A stretch of DNA of 33,900 nt from Phycisphaerales bacterium (GTDB lineage: Bacteria; Planctomycetota; Phycisphaerae; Phycisphaerales; UBA1924). Where the stretch lies: NCBI GenBank assembly GCA_016741915.1, contig JACVCS010000041.1:1-33900 (forward strand). Reading direction: 5' to 3'. The first letter of the stretch is position 1; the number at the start of each line of letters is the position of its first letter. Shown here one piece after another: positions 16,565 to 24,325 of this stretch. A program made the position numbers and the translations under genes. The notes beneath the pieces were generated by a model. It was given only the letters and a program-made list of their open reading frames with translations. It did no database searches and was not told the origin of the DNA.

Positions 16565-17023
16565 ATGCGTCATCCCCTGCTCCGCATCCTGGTCGCCCTG
16601 CTCATCGGCGTCATCGCGCCGCTGTGCTGTTGCCAGGTCATGGGGCTGACCGGAAGCGTGTGCGGCGGGAGGCACGAGGTTGCGACGGCGTCTGAATCCT
16701 GCTGCCAAGGGTGCTCCGGCGACCCAGTGTCGAGCGACGAGCAACAGACCCCGAGCGACGGCAATGAGCACGCTCCGCGCAAGTGCCCATCCTGTCCATC
16801 GTGCCAGGGCACGGCGGTCGGCACGGCCGTCAAGTTCGAGGCCAGAGTTCAGGTGCTCGACCAGCAGTTGCACGCGTTGGCGACAATCGCCCTCGCGGTG
16901 TTGTGGGAGCTTCCGACGCTCGACGCACGGGCAGCACCGTCTTTGCCCGGCTGGGCGTCCGACCCGCCCTTCCTGAAGGCCAACCGCGAAGCGCTGCGTT
17001 GGCACTGCGCGCTGCTGGTGTAG
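16565..17023 (+). CDS. Secreted Cys-rich protein of unknown function
   Basis: A 152-residue protein. The ATG at 16565 begins a normal signal peptide (LLRILVALLIGVIAPLCCC); a TTG start 24 bases earlier is possible but adds residues before it. The mature part is dense in Cys: CCC at 21-23, VCGG, ESCCQGC at 45-50 and KCPSCPSCQG at 73-82, and is followed by a hydrophobic stretch (ATIALAVLWELP). Arrangement and size resemble the protein at 5553-6017. I know no family for it. Paired Cys motifs suggest metal or redox chemistry in the periplasm. It lies between the ATPase operon and the MacAB-like operon and could belong to either. Confidence 0.7.
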   Translation: MRHPLLRILVALLIGVIAPLCCCQVMGLTGSVCGGRHEVATASESCCQGCSGDPVSSDEQQTPSDGNEHAPRKCPSCPSCQGTAVGTAVKFEARVQVLDQQLHALATIALAVLWELPTLDARAAPSLPGWASDPPFLKANREALRWHCALLV

Positions 17024-17143
17024 TTCATTCCTGCAACGGACGGCCGCCGTCCGCACCGTCCTCGCGCGAGCGATCTCGTGTCGCACGCTCGGGGTTCGTG
17101 CCCTATTTCTGCGCTCTTCCTGAGCGCGTTGCAGGAACCACCC

Positions 17144-18706
17144 ATGACCAGCACGCCGACCGACCTGCGGGCGCTTCGCCGAGCCCCGCGAGCCACAGAC
17201 CAGACATCATCCCCCTCGCCCGCTTCGGCGGGAAACACCGCGATCATTGCCCGCCCCAAGGCACGATGGGCGACGCGGCTCCTCGTCCCCGCCGCCGTGC
17301 TGCTCGCCACCGGCGGCCTGCTCGCATATGCCGCCCGCGATGCACTCCAGCCGCGGCTGGAGGTTTATGTCGCCGCGGCGATCCCGAAGGAAAGTAAGGC
17401 GGCCCCAGCGACCACCGCAAGAGCTGCCGCGTCGGACCCGATCGAGGACAGTCCCACCGATGCGCCGCTCGGCCCCGTCGCCGTGCAGGCTCCGGGGTGG
17501 ATCGAGCCCGCGCCCTACGCGGTAAGCGTGCCCGCGCTGGCGGAGGGCGTGGTCAAAGAGGTGCTGGTGCTGGAGGGCGAGCGCATCGAGGCGGGGCAGG
17601 TGATTGCACGGTTCATCGACGACGATGCACGGCTCGCGCTGCGGGCTGCCGACGCAGCGGTCGCGGAGCGTGACACGGACGTCGCGCGAGCTCGCGCAGC
17701 ACTCGCGACCGCCGAGTCGCAGGTCGAGGTCGAGCGGGCCGCCGTCACCGAACTCCGCGACGAAGTTTCGCGCAAGCGAGACCTTGTGGCCGCGGGCGGG
17801 CTGACAGAAGGGACGTTCCGCCGCATGGAAATCCGCTTGGGCGGGTTGGAGGCGAAGGTTGCAACGGCCGAGAAGATGGTGGCCGAGGCTCGCGCCGTTC
17901 TCGCGCAAGCCGAATCGGCTCACGCGGCAGCCCACGTGATGCACGACGAGGCTGCACTGCGGCTGGCACGCATGGAGGTGCGATCGCCGGTCGCGGGTGT
18001 GGTGCTCGCGCGCCTTGTCGAGCCCGGATCGCGCATCAGCATGAGCGGCAAGGGCGGAGAAGGGGGCGCGGGCGGGAACATGATGGGCGCGGTCGTCCGC
18101 GTCTACGACCCGGCGAAGTTGCAGGTGCGCGTGGACGTGCCCCTAGCCGACGCCGCGAAGGTGAGCATCGGCACGCGGGCCACCGTGAGCACCGAGGCGC
18201 TCCCCGATCAGACCTTCAGCGGTGTGGTGTCGCGGGTCGTTCACGAGGCCAACATCCAGCGGAACACCGTCCAGTTCAAGGTCGCGCTCGATGCCCCCTC
18301 CCCGGTGCTCAAGCCCGAGATGCTCACCCGCGTCAAGCTGCACGCGTCAGCGTCGGCATCGCGGCAGGGCCGCAGCGGCGTCACAGGGAGTTCGGTTTCC
18401 GGTGACGGAGACAGCGGCGACATGACCCTGTTGGTGCCCTCCGCCGCCGTGACTTCGCTCGGCGACGACAAGGGTCAGGTCTGGGTCGTGGACACCAGTG
18501 GCGGAAGCCCCGTCGCTCGCCGCCGCGACATCGCAACCGCGCCATCCGCAGACGAAGGTTTCATCTCCGTGACGAGCGGCCTACGGCTGACGGATCGTGT
18601 TGTCCTCGATCCGCCCGCGCCACCCGCGATCAAGGACGGCACGCGGCTCAAGGTCCTCGGCGAACGCACCAGCACCACGAACAACGCAGCCCCCACCACA
18701 CCGTAA
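17144..18706 (+). CDS. Periplasmic adaptor (HlyD/MacA-type) of an ABC exporter
   Basis: A 520-residue membrane-fusion protein. Start at 17144 is chosen for an AGGA site upstream and because the hydrophobic anchor (residues about 44-64, LLVPAAVLLATGGLLAYAA) then lies near the N-terminus; longer starts are possible. Core features: first lipoyl half (GWIEPAPYAVSVPALAEGVV...LEGERIEAGQVIARFIDDD), a long Ala/Glu/Arg-rich coiled-coil hairpin (about residues 165-285), second lipoyl half (RSPVAGVVLARLVEPGSRI), then a beta-barrel domain. A Gly-rich insert follows the second lipoyl half. Position before an ATPase and two FtsX-type permeases marks it as the adaptor of a MacAB-like system. Substrate unknown; the metal-resistance setting may or may not be relevant. 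Confidence 0.85.
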   Translation: MTSTPTDLRALRRAPRATDQTSSPSPASAGNTAIIARPKARWATRLLVPAAVLLATGGLLAYAARDALQPRLEVYVAAAIPKESKAAPATTARAAASDPIEDSPTDAPLGPVAVQAPGWIEPAPYAVSVPALAEGVVKEVLVLEGERIEAGQVIARFIDDDARLALRAADAAVAERDTDVARARAALATAESQVEVERAAVTELRDEVSRKRDLVAAGGLTEGTFRRMEIRLGGLEAKVATAEKMVAEARAVLAQAESAHAAAHVMHDEAALRLARMEVRSPVAGVVLARLVEPGSRISMSGKGGEGGAGGNMMGAVVRVYDPAKLQVRVDVPLADAAKVSIGTRATVSTEALPDQTFSGVVSRVVHEANIQRNTVQFKVALDAPSPVLKPEMLTRVKLHASASASRQGRSGVTGSSVSGDGDSGDMTLLVPSAAVTSLGDDKGQVWVVDTSGGSPVARRRDIATAPSADEGFISVTSGLRLTDRVVLDPPAPPAIKDGTRLKVLGERTSTTNNAAPTTP

Positions 18707-18760
18707 CGCACCACTCACGATCACACCGGCGACTCACTCGCCGCACAAAAGAGAACGACC

Positions 18761-19522
18761 ATGACCACGAACCACACGCACGCGCGAACCACGCCCTCCG
18801 GCCCGCCGCTGATCCAGTGCCGCCGCCTCACCAAGACCTACAAAAAGGGCGACAACACCATCACGCCCTTGCAGGAACTCGACCTCGATGTTCCCTCGGG
18901 CGACTTCCTCGCGCTCATGGGCCCCTCGGGCAGCGGCAAGACCACGCTGCTCAATCTGATCGCCGGAATCGACCGCCCCAGCGGCGGGCAACTGATCATC
19001 GGCGGCACCGACATCGCCACGCTCTCGCGGTCCAAGCTCGCCGACTGGCGGAGCGTGAACGTCGGTTACGTCTTCCAACTCTACAACCTCGTGCCCGTGC
19101 TCACGGCCTATGAGAACGTCGAGTTGCCGCTCTTGCTCCACAGCATGTCCGCCCGCGAGCGGCACGAGAAGGTCCAGACCGCGCTCCAACTCGTCGGCAT
19201 CGCCGATCGCCACGACCATTACCCGCGGCAACTCTCGGGCGGCCAGGAGCAGCGCGTCGCCATCGCACGCGCGATCGTCACCGACCCCACCATCATCGTC
19301 GGCGATGAGCCCACCGGCGACCTCGACCAGGAGTCGGCGCAGGCCATCATGGACCTCATGGTGCGGCTCTGCGAGGACTTGGGCAAGACCCTCATCATCG
19401 TCACCCACGACGCCAAGAGTGCGGCCTACGCCAAGCGGACGCTGCACCTGGAGAAGGGTCGCCTCATCGAAGCCGCCGACCTCGCCGCCCGCCGCTCCAA
19501 CCTTGTCCCGCAGGAGGCATAA
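18761..19522 (+). CDS. ABC transporter ATPase (MacB/LolD type)
   Basis: A 253-residue ATPase of the lipoprotein-releasing/macrolide-export class. Walker A GPSGSGKT at 54-61, Q-loop in YVFQLYNLVP (Gln106), signature LSGGQ at 158-162 followed by EQR in place of the usual QQR, Walker B IIVGDEP at 178-184 with catalytic Glu183, D-loop, and switch His216 in VTHD. MacB proteins fuse this domain to the permease; here it is separate, as in LolD or FtsE. It starts 54 bases after the adaptor gene and ends 3 bases before the first permease gene, so it is part of one operon. Confidence 0.93.
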   Translation: MTTNHTHARTTPSGPPLIQCRRLTKTYKKGDNTITPLQELDLDVPSGDFLALMGPSGSGKTTLLNLIAGIDRPSGGQLIIGGTDIATLSRSKLADWRSVNVGYVFQLYNLVPVLTAYENVELPLLLHSMSARERHEKVQTALQLVGIADRHDHYPRQLSGGQEQRVAIARAIVTDPTIIVGDEPTGDLDQESAQAIMDLMVRLCEDLGKTLIIVTHDAKSAAYAKRTLHLEKGRLIEAADLAARRSNLVPQEA

Positions 19523-19525
19523 CCC

Positions 19526-20689
19526 ATGATCGCACCCAAGTTCATGCCCGTCGTCTTCAAGCAGCTCTGGCGGCACCGCGTCCGCAGCGTGCTCACGCTG
19601 TCGGGCGTCGCCATCGCCATGTTCCTCTTCATCGCCGTGCAGACGCTGCAAGAAGGCGTGCGGCAATCCACGCAAGCCGCCGCGGGCGACACCACGCTGG
19701 TGGTCTACCGCGAGAACCGCTTCTGCCCCGCCGCCAGCCGCCTGCCGCAGTTCTACACGGATCGCATCGAGAAGATTCCCGGCGTGGTTTCGGCGGTGCC
19801 GGTCAAGATCGTGGTCAACAACTGCCGGGCCTCGCTCGACGTTGTCACGTTCCGCGGCGTGCCGCGCGAAGACCTCGCCGGTCCCAGCGGATGGGCGAGC
19901 AAGTGGCAACTCATCGCCGGGTCCGTCGCCGAGTGGGAGAAGCGATCCGACTCCGCTCTCGTCGGCGAAACCCTCGCCGCGCGGCGCGGCTTCAAGGTTG
20001 GCGAGTCATTCGACGCTTCGGGGATCACCGTCACGGTCGCGGGGATCATCCGTTCTCCGGAGGCGCAGGACCAGAACGTCGCTTATGTCCACCTCGACTT
20101 CCTCCAGCAGGCCGCGGGCAAGGGCGGCGGTTTGGGCAGCGTGACGCAGTTCACCGTCCGCGTCGATGACCCGGCGAAGATGGAGCAGGTGGCCGAGGCC
20201 ATCGATGCGGAGTTCCGCGCCGAGGCCGACCCGACGATGACCAGCCCCGAGAAAGCCTTCGTCGCGCAGGCCGGGGCCGACATCGTGGAGATCGTGAAGT
20301 TCACTCAGTGGCTGGGCTGGGGCTGCCTCGCGGCCGTGCTCGCGCTGGTCGCTAACGCCATCGTGCTCAGCGTGCAGGACCGCATCAAGGAACACGCCGT
20401 GCTGCAAACCCTCGGCTTCCGCTCCGGCCTCATCGCCCGCCTGATCGTCAGCGAAGGCATGCTCATCGGCCTGCTCGGAGGCACGCTCGGCACGGGCATC
20501 GCTCTGGCGGTGGTCCACTTCGGCAACTTCAGCCTCTCGCAAGAGGGTCTGTCGATCAGCGTGAGCGCATCGTGGAGCGTCTTGGTCTGGGGCCTCATCA
20601 TCTCGGCGGGCGTAGGGATCGTCGCGGGCCTCGTTCCCGCGTGGCGGGCTGGACGCCGCGAGATTGCATCATGCTTCCGGGCGGTGTGA
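19526..20689 (+). CDS. FtsX/MacB-type ABC permease, first of two
   Basis: A 387-residue permease with the MacB/LolC layout: cytoplasmic N-terminus (FKQLWRHRVRSVLTLSGVAIA), first membrane helix about residues 20-40, a large periplasmic domain (about 45-255), then three helices in the last 125 residues, including the FtsX segment AIVLSVQDRIKEHAVLQTLGFRSGLIARLI. The periplasmic domain has two Cys (in FCPAASR and NNCRASL) that might form a disulfide. Spacing to the ATPase is 3 bases and to the second permease 11 bases. The two permeases differ in sequence, so a heterodimer is expected. Confidence 0.9.
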   Translation: MIAPKFMPVVFKQLWRHRVRSVLTLSGVAIAMFLFIAVQTLQEGVRQSTQAAAGDTTLVVYRENRFCPAASRLPQFYTDRIEKIPGVVSAVPVKIVVNNCRASLDVVTFRGVPREDLAGPSGWASKWQLIAGSVAEWEKRSDSALVGETLAARRGFKVGESFDASGITVTVAGIIRSPEAQDQNVAYVHLDFLQQAAGKGGGLGSVTQFTVRVDDPAKMEQVAEAIDAEFRAEADPTMTSPEKAFVAQAGADIVEIVKFTQWLGWGCLAAVLALVANAIVLSVQDRIKEHAVLQTLGFRSGLIARLIVSEGMLIGLLGGTLGTGIALAVVHFGNFSLSQEGLSISVSASWSVLVWGLIISAGVGIVAGLVPAWRAGRREIASCFRAV

Positions 20690-20700
20690 AAGAGGAACCT

Positions 20701-21984
20701 ATGAGATTGCTTCCATTTGCATACGCCGTCCGAAATCTGGGCCGCTCGCCCTCGCGGCTGTTCCTGTCCGTGGCCGGGGCGGCGATGGTGGTGCTGCTGA
20801 TCCTCGTCGCGGGCGGGTTCGTGCGCGGCATGAGCCGGGCGCTCAAGGCCACCGGCGGGGCGCACAACATCATCCTTTTGGGCGCGGGGAGCGAGGAGAG
20901 CGTCGAGCGCTCCGAGATCCCGCTGGCGACGCCGGGGGTGATCGCGGCCAGCGTCGCGGGCGTGCGGACGCGGGCGGGCGTGTCGTATGTGTCGGCGGAG
21001 GTCCACGTCATGCTCCCCATCGGCGTGGGAGCGGACGCGGGCGTGAAGGGCGACCCGCGCGGCGTCGACGCGGCGAGCGCGGCCCACGCCGCGATGGGGA
21101 TGGGATCGTCCGCCGCCGCGCCCGCGAGCAAGGCGAATCACCGCCAGGTCATGCTGCGCGGCGTGACGCCCGCCGCGGCGCTCGTCCACGAGTCGGTGTC
21201 GCTGACCGAGGGCCGCTGGCCGGTGAACGGGGCCGACGAGATGATGGTTGGGCGCATGGCCGCGACCGTGCTGGGCGTGAGCGAGAGCGAGGTTGCGGTG
21301 GGGAAGACGCTCACACTGGACGGTCGCCCGTGGACCATCGTCGGGCGCTTCAGCGCGCCCGGCACCGTCGTCGAGGCCGAGGTGTGGCTGCCGCTGGCGG
21401 ACCTCATGACGGCGACCAAGCGCGAAACCATCTCGTGCGTCGTCCTCACGCTCGATCCGTACAACGAAGAGACCGGCGAAGGGGCCGACTTCAGCGATGT
21501 CGCGGCCTTCACCAAGACGCGCCCCGACCTGGAACTCGTGCCCATGACCGAGCGCGAGTACTACGGCAAACTCGCCAACTTCTTCGGGCCGATCAAGATC
21601 GTCGCGTGGGTGACGGCGGGGCTGATCGCCGTGGGCGGGCTGTTTGGCGGGCTGAACACGATGTACGCCGCGTTCGCGTCGCGCATCCGCGAACTCGGCA
21701 CGCTGCAATCCATCGGCTATCGGCGGATGGCGATCGTGTGGTCGATGATCCAGGAATCAACGCTGGCGACGGCGGCGGGCGGGCTGATCGCGTGCGCGAT
21801 CGGCGTGTTCGTGCTCGATGGGCTGGCGGTGCGGTTCTCGATGGGGGCGTTTGGGCTGATGATCGACGAAACGGTGATCGGGCTGGGTTTGCTGACAGGC
21901 CTGGCCCTGGGCGTCGTGGGCGCGTTGCCCCCGGCGATTCGATGCCTGAAGCCAACGATCCCCGTCGCGCTCAAGGCGGTGTGA
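20701..21984 (+). CDS. FtsX/MacB-type ABC permease, second of two
   Basis: A 427-residue permease. The ATG at 20701 follows an AGAGGA site; longer readings upstream are in the wrong composition and overlap the first permease. It begins LLPFAYAVRNLGRSPSRLFLS, the typical cytoplasmic start of MacB-type permeases, then one helix (about residues 18-40), a periplasmic domain with an Ala/Ser-rich insertion (residues about 115-140), and the C-terminal three-helix FtsX domain from about residue 300 (NTMYAAFASRIRELGTLQSIGYRR). It pairs with the preceding permease and the ATPase, giving a four-gene exporter unit. Confidence 0.9.
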   Translation: MRLLPFAYAVRNLGRSPSRLFLSVAGAAMVVLLILVAGGFVRGMSRALKATGGAHNIILLGAGSEESVERSEIPLATPGVIAASVAGVRTRAGVSYVSAEVHVMLPIGVGADAGVKGDPRGVDAASAAHAAMGMGSSAAAPASKANHRQVMLRGVTPAAALVHESVSLTEGRWPVNGADEMMVGRMAATVLGVSESEVAVGKTLTLDGRPWTIVGRFSAPGTVVEAEVWLPLADLMTATKRETISCVVLTLDPYNEETGEGADFSDVAAFTKTRPDLELVPMTEREYYGKLANFFGPIKIVAWVTAGLIAVGGLFGGLNTMYAAFASRIRELGTLQSIGYRRMAIVWSMIQESTLATAAGGLIACAIGVFVLDGLAVRFSMGAFGLMIDETVIGLGLLTGLALGVVGALPPAIRCLKPTIPVALKAV

Positions 21985-22059
21985 TGGTGTCTATGAGCAA
22001 CGGCACGGTTTCCGTTGCGGAGAGTCGAACGTGTAGGATTTCATGCAAGGAGTTTCGAT

Positions 22060-23031
22060 ATGAAGACGACGATGACGCGGATGACGGGTTCGATCAAGAT
22101 GATGACGCTGGCCGCGATGCTGATCGTGGGCGCGGCGGGGCTGGGCGTGCTGACGCCCGCGGCGGCGCTGGCTCAGGTCAAGAGCGTGGCGGACGTGAAG
22201 ACGCTCATCAAGCCCGAACTCCCCGCGAATGCGATGGAGATCACGGCCGCGATGAAGTCCGCCAAGGTGGGCGAAACTATCACCGTGCGCGGCAACGTGG
22301 CGATGTCGAAGGACGCCTTCGTCGAGAACCGCTCGATGTTCACGCTGGTGGACGAAACGACCCGCAAGGGCTGCTGCCCGCCCTCGGACAAGCTGCCCGA
22401 CACCGCGTGCGACATTCCGGCGGAGGGACGCGCGACGGTGCAGATCGTCGGCACCAACGGCAAGCCGCTGCGGGCGGGGCTGAACGGCGAGCACGGCCTC
22501 AAGCCCGGCGCGGAAGTGTTCGTGACCGGCAAGGTCGAGACCGCCAACGGCACTGACGCGCTGGTGCTGACCGTGGTGTCGATGCATGTGCCCAAGGCCC
22601 CGCTGCCGACAGGCTTCTTCGTTGACAAGCAGCCGGAGAATGCCAAGGACGTGTCGGAGGCCCGGAAAGCGGGCACGCTCAAGGTGGGCGATGAGGTCGT
22701 GCTGCGAGGCCGAATCGGCGGCAGCAAGGAGCCGTTCGTCGCGGGCCGCGCGGTCTTCACGCTCATGGGCCGCGGCCTCAAGGCTTGCAATGAGAATCCC
22801 GACGACAAGTGCTCCAAGCCTTGGGACTACTGCTGCGAGACCAAGGAGGACATCCTTGCCAACTCCGTGACCGTGCAGGTCGTGGACGCGAAGGGGCAGA
22901 TCCTCCGCACAGACATGAAGGGCCGCCGCGGGCTGAAGGAACTCTCCGAGATGGTCGTGGTCGGCAAGGTCGCGTCGGCGGATGGCAAGGCGGTGGTAAT
23001 CAACGCGACGGCGGTCCATGCTGCTCAGTGA
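22060..23031 (+). CDS. Secreted protein with two copies of a Cys-containing domain
   Basis: A 323-residue exported protein. The ATG at 22060 has a strong AAGGAG site; the Met-rich N-terminus leads into a signal peptide ending AAALAQ (about residue 38). The mature protein is two related halves. Each starts with KVGE/KVGD.....RG.......FV..R..FTL, has a Cys-rich insert (GCCPPSDKLPDTAC in the first; CNENPDDKCSKPWDYCCE in the second), then TVQ(I/V)V...GK.LR....G..GLK......VVGKV. The pattern suggests two OB-fold-like beta domains with Cys-bound loops. I have seen KPWDYCCE-like motifs in planctomycete secreted proteins, function unknown. It is 75 bases after the permease gene and could be a partner or substrate of that exporter (inference). 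Its end overlaps the convergent glycosyltransferase gene by 7 bases. Confidence 0.8.
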   Translation: MKTTMTRMTGSIKMMTLAAMLIVGAAGLGVLTPAAALAQVKSVADVKTLIKPELPANAMEITAAMKSAKVGETITVRGNVAMSKDAFVENRSMFTLVDETTRKGCCPPSDKLPDTACDIPAEGRATVQIVGTNGKPLRAGLNGEHGLKPGAEVFVTGKVETANGTDALVLTVVSMHVPKAPLPTGFFVDKQPENAKDVSEARKAGTLKVGDEVVLRGRIGGSKEPFVAGRAVFTLMGRGLKACNENPDDKCSKPWDYCCETKEDILANSVTVQVVDAKGQILRTDMKGRRGLKELSEMVVVGKVASADGKAVVINATAVHAAQ

Positions 23032-23705
23032 CCGGCGTTCGCAAGCCACAGTCGATTGTGTCGGGGACGGTTTTCCTCAACCCAGGTGCCAGCGAAGAGG
23101 TGTGCGCCGAGGAGGAACCCCTTCGCGTCAGGATTGGACTTCGATTCGCCGACGGTCGGGTGGAAGTACGCGGGCGGGTAGAGAGCCACGTCGTCGTACT
23201 GGGTGACCACGCGAGCGAGCAGTCCCGGCCCGGCCTGATCGCCAACGTACCGGCGCTCGAAGAACGACTCTTCGATCATCGCCACCATGTGCCACATCGC
23301 CGGGTGGTGGGCCGGGAAGCCCATCGCCGCGTTGGAGACGATGTCGAGTTGCTCGCACGCAGCCCAGGCGCGAACTTCCGGCGGGCACATTTCGTCCAGC
23401 GGACGGATGGGCTTCACGTCCGTGTCGAGGTAGACGCCGCCGAAGCGGGCCAGGATCTCCAGTCGCAGGATGTCCGAACGCATCACGCAGCCGGGCGTGC
23501 CGCCGACGTTGCCGCACGCCGCCCAGGCGTTGCGGTTGAGGATCGGCGGCAGGTTGTCGTCCGTCCACAGCCGCATTTCCCAGTGCGGGTTCATCTCGGC
23601 AAAGCGGCGACGCCAGCGCCGCTGGTGCAGGGGCATCTCGCCCTTGCCCAACCAGATCTGGTGAAGGACCCGCGGGATCGGGGTGGCGCTTGCGGTGGTG
23701 CTCAA
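23025..23705 (-). CDS. DXD glycosyltransferase (Gly_transf_sug type), second of pair
   Basis: A 226-residue predicted cytoplasmic sugar transferase. It has PRVLHQIWLGKGEMP at the start and RSDILRLEILARFGGVYLDTDVKPI (DXD at Asp94-Asp96), the nucleotide-sugar and metal binding core of capsular-polysaccharide/OCH1-like transferases. The start is TTG at 23705: it overlaps the upstream stop (TTGA), has a GGAGG site 8 bases upstream and begins the protein just before the conserved core. Upstream readings would run through the neighbouring gene. It is the last gene of the leftward tail-gene transcript; its stop overlaps the end of the convergent secreted-protein gene by 7 bases. Acceptor unknown. 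Confidence 0.87.
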   Translation of the reverse strand: MSTTASATPIPRVLHQIWLGKGEMPLHQRRWRRRFAEMNPHWEMRLWTDDNLPPILNRNAWAACGNVGGTPGCVMRSDILRLEILARFGGVYLDTDVKPIRPLDEMCPPEVRAWAACEQLDIVSNAAMGFPAHHPAMWHMVAMIEESFFERRYVGDQAGPGLLARVVTQYDDVALYPPAYFHPTVGESKSNPDAKGFLLGAHLFAGTWVEENRPRHNRLWLANAGH

Positions 23706-24325
23706 GCCGCGACCTCCGCCGTCTGGCCGGTCACGAATCCGAACGCCCCGCCGTGGGCCTTGGCGGCTTCCTCGCCCTGCTCGAACAGAGCCCAGTGGAA
23801 CGGCACAACGTCGCGGAAGTGTCCGTGGTCGCGGACCACACGGGTGAGGAAGCCCGGCCCGCTCTGGTCCCACACACCGCGATAGACCAGCACCGAGTGC
23901 GGCAGGTCACGGATCGCGTGCCAGAGCATCGGGTGGTTCCGTGTCGCACCGAGCACCGACGGCGAGAGCACGTGCGGGCGGCTCGCGCCGTGGCTGGCGA
24001 TCGTCGAGCAGAACGCGCCGACCCCCGTGACGAGTTCATCGAGCGGGCGCAGCGGCAGGCGATCGGGATCGACGAACACGCCGCCTTCGCGGGCCAGCAC
24101 TTCGAAGCGCAGTAGGTTCAGCCGCGCCGCCGACGCCGCGGGCTCGCTGAGGTCCAGTGTCTGCTGCCACTGATCGTGGTTCAGGATCGGCGGCCTGGTC
24201 TCCAGCGTGAACGTGACGACGTCCCACTCGGGGTGCAGCGTCTGCCACGCGTGCTTCCACGCAGCAAGCCGCTGACGATCAGGGGAATCGGACAAGTCGG
24301 CCGTGTAGATGACCTTCGGGATCAT
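23702..24325 (-). CDS. DXD glycosyltransferase (Gly_transf_sug type), first of pair
   Basis: A 207-residue relative of the next gene. It begins IPKVIYTADLSD and contains ARLNLLRFEVLAREGGVFVD followed by PD, giving the DXD motif at Asp86-Asp88. The ATG at 24325 overlaps the stop of the Hint-domain gene (ATGA). There is no signal peptide, so it should work in the cytoplasm where nucleotide sugars are available. Its translation is coupled on one side to the Ser/Gly-rich Hint protein and on the other to the second transferase, which makes the Hint protein, or a glycan, the obvious candidate acceptor (inference). Confidence 0.85.
   Translation of the reverse strand: MIPKVIYTADLSDSPDRQRLAAWKHAWQTLHPEWDVVTFTLETRPPILNHDQWQQTLDLSEPAASAARLNLLRFEVLAREGGVFVDPDRLPLRPLDELVTGVGAFCSTIASHGASRPHVLSPSVLGATRNHPMLWHAIRDLPHSVLVYRGVWDQSGPGFLTRVVRDHGHFRDVVPFHWALFEQGEEAAKAHGGAFGFVTGQTAEVAA

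Noticed and set aside
20664..22556. 630-codon plus-strand frame overlapping the second permease and the duplicated Cys protein
   Set aside because: Arg/Gly/Asp-rich product without hydrophobic segments; both genes in the other frames are well supported.
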